Shown here piece after piece: positions 9,719 through 19,620 of a stretch of DNA of 64,000 bases (position 1 is its first letter; every line of letters begins with the position of its first letter). The notes under the pieces were generated by a model. It ran no database searches, was not told the origin of the DNA, and worked only from the letters and a program-made list of their open reading frames with translations. A program made the translations under genes and the position numbers. Where the stretch lies: contig JABURQ010000058.1 of assembly GCA_014762625.1 (NCBI GenBank), forward strand, positions 1 through 64,000, in the 5' to 3' direction. Source of the stretch: Planctomycetaceae bacterium (lineage in GTDB: Bacteria; Planctomycetota; Planctomycetia; Planctomycetales; Planctomycetaceae).

Positions 9719-11161
9719 ATGTCGACTTCATTTTGTGCGTCCCGCCGTCATGCTCTCGCTCAGGGAGCGTTCGGAATCTCGGCGATCGGTCTCTCGACCT
9801 TGCTGAAAGAGGACGGTTTGCTGGCCGCGCCGCCGAAACCGAATCTGGAAGGTGAACACTACGACCTGTTGCCGAAACAGACGCCCAAACCGGCCCAAGC
9901 CAAATCGATGATTTCAATCTTCTGTGGCGGAGGGCCGAGTCACCTCGATATGTTCGACCGCAAGCCGCTGTTGGACAAATACGCCGGGCAACAGATTCCC
10001 GGACGGGACATCAAATACGACAATGCCGGTCAGGCGACGTCGATCGTGATGCCTTGCCCGTGGGAATTTTCCCGCTGCGGTGAGTCAGGGATGGAGATCA
10101 ATACGCACCTCCTTCCTCACTTCGGCAAGATCGTTGACGACGTGACGCTCGTCCGTTCGATGCACCTCCCCAATATCCGCAATCACGTTGCCGGAATGCG
10201 AGCGCTCACAACGGGACGCGGCCGCGAAGGTTGGCCGTCTTTGGGTAGCTGGCTGACATACGGTCTCGGTTCGGAATCTCAGGATCTCCCGGCATTTGTA
10301 GCGTTGGTCTTGCGGAAGAATCCCCCCGGTTCGCCGTTCTGGGACAGTCGTCAGTTACCGTCGATCTATCAAGGAACGATCGTTCGCGACAAGGAACCAC
10401 GCATCGCCAATCTCGCTCCGCCGGCGGACCTCGATCCCAACACACAACAGCGGCAACTCGATCTCTTGCGCGAACTGAATACGATCGACCTCAATCGTCG
10501 TCCTCAGGAAGATGACCTCTCCGCCCGGATCGCCAGTTACGAACTCGCCGCCCGTATGCAAACCGCCGCCACCGACGCTCTCGATCTTTCCAAGGAAACC
10601 AAAGAGACGCACGAGATGTACGGCATGAACAACTCCCGCTCCAAAGGTCTGGCAGAAGCCTGTATGCTGGCCCGTCGTCTGGTCGAACGGGGAGTCCGAT
10701 TCGTTCAGATCTGGGACTACGCCTGGGATATGCATCAGAATATCTTCGAGGCTCTGGAATCGCGTTGCGAAGCCTCCGATCGACCCTCTGCCGCGCTGGT
10801 GACTGACTTGAAGCAACGCGGCCTGCTCGATTCGACCATCGTTCAATGGGGGGGAGAAATGGGACGTCTCCCCGTGATTCAGGATCGGGGCAAGGGGACG
10901 AAGCCGGGACGCGATCACAATACGGAAGGCTTCAGTATCTGGATGGCGGGCGGCGGTCTCAAAGCGGGGCACGTTCACGGTGCGACCGATGAATGGGGGC
11001 ACCGGGCCGTCGAGGATATCGTCACTCAGCACGACTTCCACAGCACAATTCTGCATCAAATGGGGCTGGATACCGACTCGCTGACGCACCTGCACAACAA
11101 CCAGCCGGTCGCATTGGTCGAACCGGGACAGGGTAAAGTGGTCGAGGGAATTCTGGCGTAG
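9719..11161 (+). CDS. Tat-exported DUF1501 protein paired with a PSCyt1/DUF1549/DUF1553 gene
   Basis: 480 residues. The start at 9719 has GAGAGG about ten bases upstream and gives a twin-arginine signal (SRRHALAQGAF, residues 8-18). DUF1501 landmarks include CGGGPSHLDMFDRKP (about 66-80), LARRLVERGVRFVQIWD (about 320-336), a WGGEMGRLP segment near 380 and GRDHNTEGF near 400. It is translationally close to the upstream gene (13 intergenic bases), so they almost certainly form an operon. Relative to the first DUF1501 (564-1916) it belongs to a different subtype, closer to 19621-21078, which also contains the LKQRGLLD and GRDHN segments. Function unknown. Confidence 0.87.
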   Translation: MSTSFCASRRHALAQGAFGISAIGLSTLLKEDGLLAAPPKPNLEGEHYDLLPKQTPKPAQAKSMISIFCGGGPSHLDMFDRKPLLDKYAGQQIPGRDIKYDNAGQATSIVMPCPWEFSRCGESGMEINTHLLPHFGKIVDDVTLVRSMHLPNIRNHVAGMRALTTGRGREGWPSLGSWLTYGLGSESQDLPAFVALVLRKNPPGSPFWDSRQLPSIYQGTIVRDKEPRIANLAPPADLDPNTQQRQLDLLRELNTIDLNRRPQEDDLSARIASYELAARMQTAATDALDLSKETKETHEMYGMNNSRSKGLAEACMLARRLVERGVRFVQIWDYAWDMHQNIFEALESRCEASDRPSAALVTDLKQRGLLDSTIVQWGGEMGRLPVIQDRGKGTKPGRDHNTEGFSIWMAGGGLKAGHVHGATDEWGHRAVEDIVTQHDFHSTILHQMGLDTDSLTHLHNNQPVALVEPGQGKVVEGILA

Positions 11162-11182
11162 CAGCCCATGAACCCCAAAGAC

Positions 11183-14011
11183 TTACTCGGGCCAGTCGGT
11201 GACCTGATCGGCGGCGCGATGCAGCAGGCCGTCAATCGCCCGACCCAGATGTGTCGCCGACGGACTGACGCGCGTATTGAGTAGCGCGACGAAGTTCTTT
11301 CCGTCGTGTCGGCGGATGAGAATCGTGGCTGTTCCGGGAAGCGATCCCGTGTGCCAATGGTTTGATTTTCCGTTCGCAAGCAGGCGATTGCTCCAACCGA
11401 GCGAATAATGGACGTCTTTCGGGGTGCCGTCCTCTTCGTAACCGGCGTCGCCCGGCGGTCGGGCATACATCAATTCGATACTTTCCCGAGAGAGGATCGG
11501 GCAGTTGTCCGGGTCGTCGAACGCCGCCGCGAACTTCGCCAGATCCTCCGCGGACGCAAGCCAGGCACCGTGAGAGTCCATCGCTTCAAGATGCCAGCCT
11601 CCGTATTGAGACGGAACGTCGGCATTCAAGTTGTCGTGGAAGACGGAGCTATCGGTGCCGGGATGGTAATAGCGGACTTCGTTCTCGGAGCGATGCTGGA
11701 GATGGGTGCGGCCGATTTTCATGGTCGTCACGCCGATCGGAGCGAGGACGTGTTCCTTGACGTACGCTTCGTAAGTCTGGTCAGTCAGTTCTTCGATCAC
11801 ACGACCCAGCAAACAGTACCCGAAGTTAGAATACGCATACCGTTTCCCCGGATCGAAATCGAGTTGCTGGGAAAACATTGCTTCGATGATGGCGGCCTGA
11901 TCGGCGGGAGGGTTCACGCCGACCTGTTCGGCGAAACGGATCGGCTGGAACATGGCGTCGAACGATTCATCGCGATCCCAGCCGCCGCGGTGTTCGAGGA
12001 GGTGACGAATCGTAATATCCCGCTGGCGGGTGTCGAACTTGTCCCCCGCGGCTTCAATCTGTGACTCGTAATCGAGGACGTCGAATACCTTGTCGTCGAG
12101 CTTCAATTTGTCCTGTTCGACCAATTGCAGAATGGCGACCGCCGTAATCGGTTTGGAAATGCTGGCAATTCGAAACAGATGCTGCGGTGTGACGATTTCC
12201 CCCTCGGCGATATCGGCGTAACCGTAACCGCGCGAAAAGGCGATCTTGCCGTGATTCGTGACGGCGACCGCGACGCCGGGAACGCGGTGCTCGTGCATGA
12301 ATTCTTGAATCAAGCGGTCGTAACTTTCAAAGCGGGGGTCGTCTTCTCCCGAACGGACGGAATAGGACGCGGTTTCTTCTCGGTATCCCGGCCCCCGGAG
12401 GACTCGTCCCGGTCGGGAGTCGGTCATTTCGCCGTCTCGCAAAACCAGTTCTCCATTCACGATGACGTGCTGCATTCCTTCCGAGAGGGCGTCCGGTTCG
12501 ACGAAGTTGGCGCGATCGGTCAGTTGGTCGTAATCGAAGATGATGATATCGGCGGCCAAGCCCTCTCCGATGCGTCCTCGATCGTAGGCGAGGACATCGT
12601 TGGCGGCGACGGCGCTGGCCTGGGAAACCGCCTGTTCCAGAGAGATCGCTCCCAGGTCGCGAACGTAACGCGACAGCATCCTCGGGAACGAACCGAACGC
12701 GCGCGGATGGGAGGCGATGCGGCTTCCGCCCGCCGGTCCGACATCGGTACAGAATGAAACGAATTCCTGCTGCATGGCGAGGATTTTATTGGCGTCGGTC
12801 ATCGTTTCCGGCAACGCGAACGCCCCCGCTTTCACCAGCGTAAAGAAGACATCCCACGGGTCTTCGTTCTTCGCTGCGGCGATTTGGGCGACGGTTTGCC
12901 CGTCGAGTTCTTTGTATTCGGGAACGTTCGTACGACCGACGACGATGCGATCCCAATCCTTGCCCGCGTGACGATACCAGTTTTCCCAGCCGTCGGTGGT
13001 TTCAATCTCCTTGCGGATTTCCGCCCGGAGTTCCTCATCGTCGAGCCGTCCGCGCAGGACGTCGTAACCTTCCGCAAAATGGCGCGGGTGAATGAGTGCC
13101 GCGATCCCGAGCCCGTTATTGACGTACGGATAAATGTCGGCGGTGACCTGTTCTCCTTCGGCGCGGGCTTCTTTGATGCGGGCGATCGCTAATTGCATCT
13201 TGCCCCAGTTTTGTTTGCCGGCGGCTTTCAGGTGATAAATATGGACGGGAGTCTTCGCAGTCCGTCCGATTTCGAGTGCTTCGTCGATCGCTTCGAGGAG
13301 TTGGTCCCCTTCGTTCCGCATGTGAGTGTAGTAGCGTCCGCCGTACTCGCCCGCCACCGAAGCCAGCGCCGCGATCTCCTCGGTTTCCGCGTAGACGGCG
13401 GGAGGATAGATCAAAGCGGTCGAGACTCCGATGGCGCCGGCTTCCATCGCTTCGCGGACGTAAGCTTGCATCCGTTTGAGTTCTTCGGGAGTCGGTCGTC
13501 GTTCGACCTCTCCCAGGACCAGTCGGCGAATCTGCGTGTGTCCGACTGTCTGGACGACGTTCACCGGCAAGCCTTTCGACTCGACGAGCGAAAAATACTC
13601 CCGCATCGTCCTCCAGCCGGAATGAAGTTCTTCCTCTTCGCTCAACGGAGCCGCCGAGACCCCTTCTCCCGCGTTGATCGTGGTGATCCCCTGTGTCAGG
13701 AGGTTCAGGGCGGTTTTGGGGGCCTCGATCATAGGCGTTGCGGTCTGTCCCATCATGTCGATGAAACCGGGAGCAACCACCAGACCTTTCGCCTCGATGA
13801 CCGTTTCACCCGAGTTCTCATCGAGGCGACCGATAAACGCGATTTTCCCCGCTTTGATGCCGATGTCAGCGACGTACCACGGAGCCCCTGTGCCGTCGAC
13901 GATCCGGCCCTCTCGAATCACCAGATCGTATTCAGCAGCCAAGGATAGAGAGGTCATCATGGAGAGACAGACGGTCAGAATAGTGAAACAGGTCGTACGC
14001 AAGCATCGCAT
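11183..14011 (-). CDS. N-acyl-D-amino-acid deacylase-like amidohydrolase fused to a class C beta-lactamase-type serine hydrolase
   Basis: 942 residues with a signal peptide (1-26). Residues 27-560 are a D-aminoacylase-type amidohydrolase. Residues about 580-930 are a beta-lactamase/DD-peptidase (AmpC-like) domain with SISK near 615, YSN near 724 and HTG near 885, the complete serine hydrolase set. In the first domain the usual GFID-x-H-x-H metal motif reads GFIDMMGQ (82-89) and the usual zinc cysteine position reads GEG (E116); a later THMRNEGD and VHIYHLK keep two expected histidines. Both domains act on acylated amino compounds or D-amino-acid peptides, so peptidoglycan or D-peptide turnover outside the cytoplasm is a reasonable inference. 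ATG 14011 is chosen to open with the signal peptide. Confidence 0.85.
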   Translation of the reverse strand: MRCLRTTCFTILTVCLSMMTSLSLAAEYDLVIREGRIVDGTGAPWYVADIGIKAGKIAFIGRLDENSGETVIEAKGLVVAPGFIDMMGQTATPMIEAPKTALNLLTQGITTINAGEGVSAAPLSEEEELHSGWRTMREYFSLVESKGLPVNVVQTVGHTQIRRLVLGEVERRPTPEELKRMQAYVREAMEAGAIGVSTALIYPPAVYAETEEIAALASVAGEYGGRYYTHMRNEGDQLLEAIDEALEIGRTAKTPVHIYHLKAAGKQNWGKMQLAIARIKEARAEGEQVTADIYPYVNNGLGIAALIHPRHFAEGYDVLRGRLDDEELRAEIRKEIETTDGWENWYRHAGKDWDRIVVGRTNVPEYKELDGQTVAQIAAAKNEDPWDVFFTLVKAGAFALPETMTDANKILAMQQEFVSFCTDVGPAGGSRIASHPRAFGSFPRMLSRYVRDLGAISLEQAVSQASAVAANDVLAYDRGRIGEGLAADIIIFDYDQLTDRANFVEPDALSEGMQHVIVNGELVLRDGEMTDSRPGRVLRGPGYREETASYSVRSGEDDPRFESYDRLIQEFMHEHRVPGVAVAVTNHGKIAFSRGYGYADIAEGEIVTPQHLFRIASISKPITAVAILQLVEQDKLKLDDKVFDVLDYESQIEAAGDKFDTRQRDITIRHLLEHRGGWDRDESFDAMFQPIRFAEQVGVNPPADQAAIIEAMFSQQLDFDPGKRYAYSNFGYCLLGRVIEELTDQTYEAYVKEHVLAPIGVTTMKIGRTHLQHRSENEVRYYHPGTDSSVFHDNLNADVPSQYGGWHLEAMDSHGAWLASAEDLAKFAAAFDDPDNCPILSRESIELMYARPPGDAGYEEDGTPKDVHYSLGWSNRLLANGKSNHWHTGSLPGTATILIRRHDGKNFVALLNTRVSPSATHLGRAIDGLLHRAADQVTDWPE

Positions 14012-14125
14012 CCGGGAAATCTCCGACAGTGGAGGACGAGAACTGAGAAGCCTCCATGATAGTGAGAGACTTTCGCGAACATCCACTCCCATTTGCAAAT
14101 TGCCCCGACAAATTGGGAAGAGCGA

Positions 14126-15268
14126 TCAGGGAACGCGAATCTCGTGATCGTGAAACTCGATTCCCGAACTCCACTCGACTGCCGGCATGTGGCATTCGAT
14201 GCATTTACCCGCGGGCTCGATCGGGCAGGCAGTCTGCTCTGACGACGAATGGCAGGAGAGACAGATCCGGCGGTACTGTGCGCGGTCGGTCGAGACCCGA
14301 TCGTGGGGATCGTGACAGGTCGAACAGGTCATCGAACTTTCCTGGAAACAGCGACTTCGTTTCAACCCGTACGGCTGGAACCGGGCCAGTTCGTGCGGAG
14401 CCGTGTCGGAAGGGATGTTGGTTTCATCACGATGACATTGCGCGCAGCGATCCATGTATTCCTCTGGATCGTCGTAGGTAAAGAGAGGAGGTGACTCTTC
14501 GGCGCGGCCTTGATGCGCGAGTTCCACATGTTTTTTGCGGGGACCGTGACAGCGTTCGCAGCCGACATTCGCCAGGAAGTGCTCCCGACTCGCGGGGATT
14601 TCTTCGGGAGGGACTGCCGTCATGTGACAGGTCACGCAGGCCCGCACCTGTGTTTTGCCGAGGGGGCGTCCGAAACAGTCCAGCGTTCCCGGTTGGTAGT
14701 CGTCAAACCGTTCGTGGTCGGGAGTGACGCCGAGGGCCTCCAGATTGGCAAACCAGGTCCACCGGAACTCGACCCCCAATCCGGAGCCGGGATCGATCGA
14801 GACGGGAGTTCGCGCATGAGTTCCCGACCCGAGCAGCCAGGTAACCGGAAATTTGACTTCCCGTCCCGCATCGATCGTCGAAACGAAGAACTGGTCTTGC
14901 TCCCGAGAAAAGGAGAAGGATTGATCCCGTCTCGGATCGTCGTACGATTTTCCATTCAGTATTTGCGCAAGGCTCGATTCCGCCATCGGCGTGGCGGTGC
15001 GGGAATGTCCCGAACGCTGCTGCGCGTCGAATTGTTCGCTGTGACATTCGACGCAGGCTCGATCGCCGGCAAAATTTTCGCTGAGAAACGCTTGCCAGCG
15101 TCGCTCGGCGGGAGACATCGTCATCGGCGTGGACTCCCGAGGGGAGTCCTCTTTGTCAGATGATCTTTGGAAGTAACTCCAGCCGAGCAATCCCGCCACG
15201 GAGACCGCAATCATCAGAATAGCGAGAATTAGCTTTTTGAAGAATGGGGGATCGATCCGATCGTTCAT
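14126..15268 (-). CDS. Membrane-anchored heptahaem c-type cytochrome
   Basis: 380 residues, with an N-terminal membrane anchor (about 11-30). Seven CXXCH motifs are seen in order: CVECH, CVTCH, CERCH, CAQCH, CSTCH, CLSCH and CIECH, consistent with the cytochrome c-554/octahaem-like and doubled-CXXCH superfamily. A segment WLLGSGTHARTPV and a C-terminal CIECHMPAVE...FHDHEIRVP are shared with the cytochrome at 56408-57664, so they are paralogues. The ATG at 15268 overlaps the stop of the upstream lipoprotein gene (TGATG), indicating translational coupling. Probably moves electrons in the envelope; the donor and acceptor are not indicated by context. Confidence 0.88.
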   Translation of the reverse strand: MNDRIDPPFFKKLILAILMIAVSVAGLLGWSYFQRSSDKEDSPRESTPMTMSPAERRWQAFLSENFAGDRACVECHSEQFDAQQRSGHSRTATPMAESSLAQILNGKSYDDPRRDQSFSFSREQDQFFVSTIDAGREVKFPVTWLLGSGTHARTPVSIDPGSGLGVEFRWTWFANLEALGVTPDHERFDDYQPGTLDCFGRPLGKTQVRACVTCHMTAVPPEEIPASREHFLANVGCERCHGPRKKHVELAHQGRAEESPPLFTYDDPEEYMDRCAQCHRDETNIPSDTAPHELARFQPYGLKRSRCFQESSMTCSTCHDPHDRVSTDRAQYRRICLSCHSSSEQTACPIEPAGKCIECHMPAVEWSSGIEFHDHEIRVP

Positions 15269-15669
15269 CAAGGGAGAGGAGCGTCCTTCAGTTTCCAGGC
15301 CTCACCCTCTTTTTGCAGCGTCCAGGTCACTTCCCCGGAGCCGATCTCTTCACTTTCCTCGGCTCCGCTGCCTTCTTCTTCCGCGGCGCCTTGCGAAATT
15401 TTGATTTTCAGGGTGGCTTCATTGCCGCTCACTTCGGGAGTCCCCATCGGCTCGATAATGGCGCTGAAGTATTTGTTTCGATCTTCGGGGGCGTTTCCCC
15501 CGACAAAGAGTTCCTTGAACATCTCCTCGCTTCCGGCGGCGTCGTTGACCGCCGTTACAATTGCGTCAATCTCTGTCGTTTCATCCACAACCGGTTCGTT
15601 GCTGCCGCCGCATCCGATATTCACCAGACACAACCCAAACAGCAAACAGTTCATCCAGACAAATTTCAC
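15268..15669 (-). CDS. Small putative lipoprotein coupled to the heptahaem cytochrome
   Basis: 133 residues. An N-terminal hydrophobic segment ends in NIGCGGS, which resembles a lipobox although Asn at -3 is not canonical. The mature part is acidic, with a low-complexity EEEGSGAEESEE stretch and a final TWTLQKEGEAWKL strand typical of small NTF2-like or DUF4878-like periplasmic domains. The stop overlaps the next start by one base (TGATG), so the two genes are coupled. No family is recognised with certainty. A role in anchoring or maturing the cytochrome is only inferred from position. Confidence 0.7.
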   Translation of the reverse strand: MKFVWMNCLLFGLCLVNIGCGGSNEPVVDETTEIDAIVTAVNDAAGSEEMFKELFVGGNAPEDRNKYFSAIIEPMGTPEVSGNEATLKIKISQGAAEEEGSGAEESEEIGSGEVTWTLQKEGEAWKLKDAPLP

Positions 15670-15712
15670 AGCTCGTCTCTCTTTCCTAAAGTCTTATTTA
15701 ATCGTTATTGAG

Positions 15713-15748
15713 AAGGCAGACCCGCGAATCGGATCGCGAGTCTGCCTT
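15713..15748 (-). terminator. Strong hairpin after the DUF1559 gene
   Basis: An inverted repeat AAGGCAGAC...GTCTGCCTT extended by CGCGA/TCGCG gives a stem of about 14 pairs with one mismatch and a six-base loop. It follows the stop of the minus-strand gene 15791-16903 and precedes the lipoprotein gene. The T-tract on the minus strand is poor, so efficient intrinsic termination is not certain. Confidence 0.5.
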
Positions 15749-15790
15749 GAAAAGTCAAATTGAAAAAACGCAACAGTCTGACGGTTCCGA

Positions 15791-16903
15791 TCAGAACTCG
15801 CCGACCACTTCTCCATTATCGCGGGTATTGATCGCTTGCCAGACGTTGACCAGATCGATGTTCTCGCTGATGAAGCGGACCGAACCGTCCGCCATACAGG
15901 CATTCACACCGCCGGTGTGGTAGCTTCGAGCGGCTGCGAAGACATCTGGGGAACCATTGTCCTCTGTGCATGCGAGGATGTCCGTATTGGGAATTGCCTC
16001 ATCGCAAGCGGGAATGATGTCCGGCTGACGTGAGTTAGGACTGCGAGCCGCGGTGAAGATGGAAGCCCCCATGCTCGGATTGATCCAGACGCCTCGAATA
16101 TCGGGACTTCGTGTGCCGGCGGCGGCTCCGTCGGTGGCGATCACCTCACTCACCGCAACGGTATTACTCATCCCGTCGACGAAATCTTCCGCCGCGTTTC
16201 CTTTATTGTTTTGAAAACGGTCGCCCGAGCCGCCGAGCGCGATGACAATTTCATTCTGACTGACGTAATAAGTGCCGAACGCTCCCGCTGTGGTGGTCGA
16301 CTCCCAGGAGAGCATGTTCCCCGAGCCCCAACTTGCGGCGTAGTTTCCTTTGGCCAGACTTTCGAGACCGTACGATCCATCCGAAAAGATTTTTCGTACG
16401 CGCGGATTGGAAGGGCATTGATGCCATTTGAGCGGTTCGCGACCGATGTTTCCAAACGCGGCGGAATATTCGCAGTGGTCGGAGGGGTTATGGGTGTGGG
16501 TATTAAGACGATCGTCGGCACAGGCTTTGATCTGGTCCCAGCGTCCGACGTCTTCCATGAACGGCAGCAAATTACAGACCCAGTTGAAACCGAGTTCGTT
16601 CTGTCCGTTTTGCCACCCGCCGACTCGATAGCGGTTTCCAGACTCGTCGTAACAGAGGTAACCGGGAGGGAATGAGCCGTGGACATCGTGGTGATTGTGC
16701 AGGGCCAGGCCAATTTGCTTCAAATTGTTTTTACAACTCGATCGGCGAGCGGCTTCGCGGGCCTGTTGCACGGCTGGTAACAACAGTGCGACGAGGACGG
16801 CGATGATGGCAATCACGACCAGCAGTTCGATCAGCGTGAAACCGGTTCTCGCTTTCACGGCTCTCTGCAAACGAGGCTTTTCAGCCTTCAAAAATTTTCT
16901 CAT
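15791..16903 (-). CDS. DUF1559 (H-X9-DG) pseudopilin-like protein
   Basis: 370 residues. The N-terminus carries a type IV pilin/pseudopilin prepilin signal: basic leader, then [20 protein letters not shown] (about 21-40), with Glu at +5 after the expected prepilin peptidase cut before Phe. It continues with [23 protein letters not shown], the conserved DUF1559 start. The C-terminal DUF1559 signature is [17 protein letters not shown], that is H-X9-DG. These proteins are massively expanded in planctomycetes and are thought to be surface or pseudopilus components. A hairpin terminator follows. Upstream is a 416-bp divergent intergenic region. Paralogous to 53507-54547. Confidence 0.9.
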   Translation of the reverse strand: MRKFLKAEKPRLQRAVKARTGFTLIELLVVIAIIAVLVALLLPAVQQAREAARRSSCKNNLKQIGLALHNHHDVHGSFPPGYLCYDESGNRYRVGGWQNGQNELGFNWVCNLLPFMEDVGRWDQIKACADDRLNTHTHNPSDHCEYSAAFGNIGREPLKWHQCPSNPRVRKIFSDGSYGLESLAKGNYAASWGSGNMLSWESTTTAGAFGTYYVSQNEIVIALGGSGDRFQNNKGNAAEDFVDGMSNTVAVSEVIATDGAAAGTRSPDIRGVWINPSMGASIFTAARSPNSRQPDIIPACDEAIPNTDILACTEDNGSPDVFAAARSYHTGGVNACMADGSVRFISENIDLVNVWQAINTRDNGEVVGEF

Positions 16904-17319
16904 GGGGTTCTCCTTTGGTGGGCAATGTGTCGGATATCAACGGAACGAAAAATGTGACGAAAATTGAGGGAACGAGACTCGTTCCTCAACACGCACCCAA
17001 TCCTAATTGCTTCCATCAAGATTCCCAGTCGCAGGGGATGAAACTTGAATGAAGATTTCGGCGTGATTGTGGAGGCTTCTTTGCAGTGTTAATGATCAGG
17101 CTGATCTCTTCATAGTCGTTCATTGGAAGTTCATCTGTCGTATCGAATGTGTGTAAGTCGTGAATAGGAATTCATAGTTTGATCACATAATGAAGCTCGC
17201 AGATCTCTGAGTCGGAAGGCTGTTTCGAAGATCATTTCTCTCTCAGCGCGATTGACAAACGCAGTCGTCTCAAGTCATTCTGAATTCGTTGACTTGTTCA
17301 GATTCAAGAAAGCAGTTCG
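16904..17319. other. Divergent intergenic region between a DUF1559 gene and a phosphoesterase gene
   Basis: No gene is supported. A good Shine-Dalgarno sequence for the minus-strand DUF1559 gene lies at its left edge. A hairpin formed by TTGAGGGAACGAG (from 16964) and CTCGTTCCTCAA (to 16989) is present; there is no T-tract. The right half is AT-richer and must contain the promoter for the phosphoesterase gene, but no clear consensus pair was picked out. Confidence 0.5.
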
Positions 17320-18207
17320 ATGACACTTGAAGATTCCTGTCGATCCGATGGCCGTCGCGCCTTCCTCAAGCAGGGAACTCTTATCCTGCTCGCTTCCGCC
17401 AGTTCTCCGCTGGCCGATCTGTGGGCCGATGAAGAGGAGCTGTTGAAAGTGGGGCTGATCACCGATCTCCACTACGCGGATAAGCCGACGCGCGGAACGC
17501 GTCATTACCGCGAGACACTTTCCAAACTCGAAGAAGCCGCCGACCGCTTTCGCCAGGAGAAACCCGACTTCATCGCCGAACTGGGTGATTTCATCGACGC
17601 CGCGGAGACGGTGGCGACGGAACAGTCGTACTTGAAAACGATCAATCGACAGTTTGTGCCGATCTGCGACGATCGACATTACGTGCTCGGGAATCATTGT
17701 GTCGATACTCTGACGAAAGAGGAGTTTCTCGGAGGCGTCGAACAGAAAAAGTCCTACTACTCGTTCGATCGCAGGGGGATTCATTTTGTGGTGCTCGATT
17801 CCTGTTTCCGCAGCGACGGCGAACCGTACGGACGGAAGAACTTCAAGTGGACCGACGCCAATATTCCCCCAGCAGAGCTCGAATGGCTGGCTGCCGATCT
17901 GAAGGTGAACTCGAAACCGACGATTGTGTTCGCTCATCAGCGACTCGACGTCAGTAACAATCACGGCGTGCGGAATTGTCCAGACGTTCGCAAGATTCTG
18001 GAATCATCGGGTCAGGTGAAAGCGGTCTTCCAGGGACACAGCCATCAGAACGATCTCAAAGAGATCGAGGGAATTCATTACTGCACGTTGGTCGCGATGG
18101 TGGAAGGTTCCGGCGAAAAAAACAACGCCTACACCATGATGCGCGTCGCGCGCGACGGCAGCCTGAGGCTCGAAGGCTTCCGCAAACAGAAAAGCTACCA
18201 GTGGTAA
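17320..18207 (+). CDS. Tat-exported calcineurin-like metallophosphoesterase
   Basis: 295 residues. A twin-arginine signal (GRRAFLKQGT, about 10-19) precedes the catalytic domain. All metallophosphoesterase blocks are present in order: DLHY near 50, ELGDFID near 88, GNHCVD near 126, FAHQRLD near 205 and GHSHQND near 240. These bind the dinuclear metal centre, so a phosphodiester or phosphomonoester hydrolase in the periplasm or outside is expected. The substrate is unknown; similar proteins are annotated as alkaline phosphatases or phosphodiesterases. It is convergent with the DUF1501 operon and appears monocistronic. Confidence 0.88.
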   Translation: MTLEDSCRSDGRRAFLKQGTLILLASASSPLADLWADEEELLKVGLITDLHYADKPTRGTRHYRETLSKLEEAADRFRQEKPDFIAELGDFIDAAETVATEQSYLKTINRQFVPICDDRHYVLGNHCVDTLTKEEFLGGVEQKKSYYSFDRRGIHFVVLDSCFRSDGEPYGRKNFKWTDANIPPAELEWLAADLKVNSKPTIVFAHQRLDVSNNHGVRNCPDVRKILESSGQVKAVFQGHSHQNDLKEIEGIHYCTLVAMVEGSGEKNNAYTMMRVARDGSLRLEGFRKQKSYQW

Positions 18208-18223
18208 GCGGTGAGAACCGGGA

Positions 18224-19582
18224 TTATCCGATCAATTGTGCGATCGGCGTTCCTCGTTCCGCCAGATGAATCGGTCTCCCGGCGCGATCCTGGAGGGTCT
18301 GGTGAGGATTGAGACCCATGTGATGATAGACGGTCGCCGTTACGTCCTGCGGATCGAAGGGGAGATCGGCGACGTACTCACCACGCGGCGTTGAAGAGCC
18401 GATGGTTTGTCCCATCCGCAGGCCTCCGCCCGAGAACAGGACGCTGAAAGTGTGGCCCCAGTGATCTCGTCCGCCGGCGGAATTCATCCGCGGCGTGCGT
18501 CCGAATTCCCCCATGGCGACGATTAAAGTCTGGTCCGAAAGCCCGCGATCTTCGAGATCGCGAACGAGCGCCGCCAGCGCCCGGTCGAAGGGGGGAATTA
18601 ATTTGTTCGCTCCTTCTTCCGTCTTATAGCGGTTGGCAGTGCCGTGGTGATCCCACGGTTCGCAATTCACGGTGACGAAAGAAACTCCCGATTCGACCAG
18701 ACGCCGCGCCAATAGAGCGCTTTGCCCGAAGGTGTGGCGACCGTACTGATCCCGGAGGGAATCGTCCTCGCGGGAGATATCGAATGCGTCGCGGACTTTT
18801 TCACTCGTCAACAGCTCAAACGCGTTCTGTTGGTGGGAATTCATATTCTGGGCCGCTTCTTCGGCAGCCGCGCGATGGTGATCGATGGTGGAGAGCAGGT
18901 GGCGTCGATTGTCCAGTCGGTCGAGGGTGAGACCTCTCTGCAACGACAGATTCTGCACGCGAAAATCGGATTTGTTCGGATCGGAATTCACGATGAACGG
19001 ATCGTGACCGCCGCCGAGGTACGTCGCGTAATGAAAAATGTTATCCGTTCCACCACGCAGATGCGGAACCGCAGTGTACGCCGGCATGCCGCGTTCGTTA
19101 CTGCCGCACAATTTCGAGATGACCGATCCCATGGCGGGGCGTTTTTGGACGCGATTGTCGGGAGCGTTGAAGGCCGGTCCTTCGTAACCGGTCAGCATCC
19201 AGTGATTGCCTTTCGTATGGTCGCCCGATTTATGACAGACGGTACGGACGATCGAGACTTTGTCGGCGATTTTCGCCTGTTCGGGGAGCAGTTCTCCGAA
19301 CTGCGTTCCGGCGACCGACGTCGAGATGGCGCCGAAAGGTCCGCGGTACTGATCGACGGCGTTCGGTTTCGGGTCCCAGGTTTCCATATGTCCCGGACCG
19401 CCGCTCATCCAGAACAGGATCACGCTTTTCCCGTTACCGCGACTGTGAGACTGTGGGGCGGCGTTCGCCGTTCGCAGGGTGAGATAGTCGGACAACGATA
19501 ATCCACCCACACCAAGCAAGCCGGCTTGAACGAAAGAGCGGCGTGAAAGTCGATCCTGCGATCGTCCATAAACCGTGAACAT
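18224..19582 (-). CDS. Tat-exported DUF1501 protein, third gene of an operon
   Basis: 452 residues. ATG 19582 is chosen because GGAGAG lies nine bases upstream; an upstream ATG (19624) overlaps the preceding stop but has no such site. Twin-arginine signal LSRRSFVQAGLLG near residues 13-25. DUF1501 landmarks: WMSGGPGHMETWDPKP near 57, LARRLVESGVSFVTVN near 290, MGEFGRTPRMNSAGGRDHWG near 355-375. It is similar in type to the protein at 564-1916 (GRTP and HHW/HWG region). The operon order is PSCyt1/DUF1549/DUF1553, DUF1501, DUF1501. Confidence 0.87.
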   Translation of the reverse strand: MFTVYGRSQDRLSRRSFVQAGLLGVGGLSLSDYLTLRTANAAPQSHSRGNGKSVILFWMSGGPGHMETWDPKPNAVDQYRGPFGAISTSVAGTQFGELLPEQAKIADKVSIVRTVCHKSGDHTKGNHWMLTGYEGPAFNAPDNRVQKRPAMGSVISKLCGSNERGMPAYTAVPHLRGGTDNIFHYATYLGGGHDPFIVNSDPNKSDFRVQNLSLQRGLTLDRLDNRRHLLSTIDHHRAAAEEAAQNMNSHQQNAFELLTSEKVRDAFDISREDDSLRDQYGRHTFGQSALLARRLVESGVSFVTVNCEPWDHHGTANRYKTEEGANKLIPPFDRALAALVRDLEDRGLSDQTLIVAMGEFGRTPRMNSAGGRDHWGHTFSVLFSGGGLRMGQTIGSSTPRGEYVADLPFDPQDVTATVYHHMGLNPHQTLQDRAGRPIHLAERGTPIAQLIG

Positions 19583-19620
19583 GGTTGTCAGCTCTCCAAT
19601 GAAAAGGTTCGATCGTCGAA

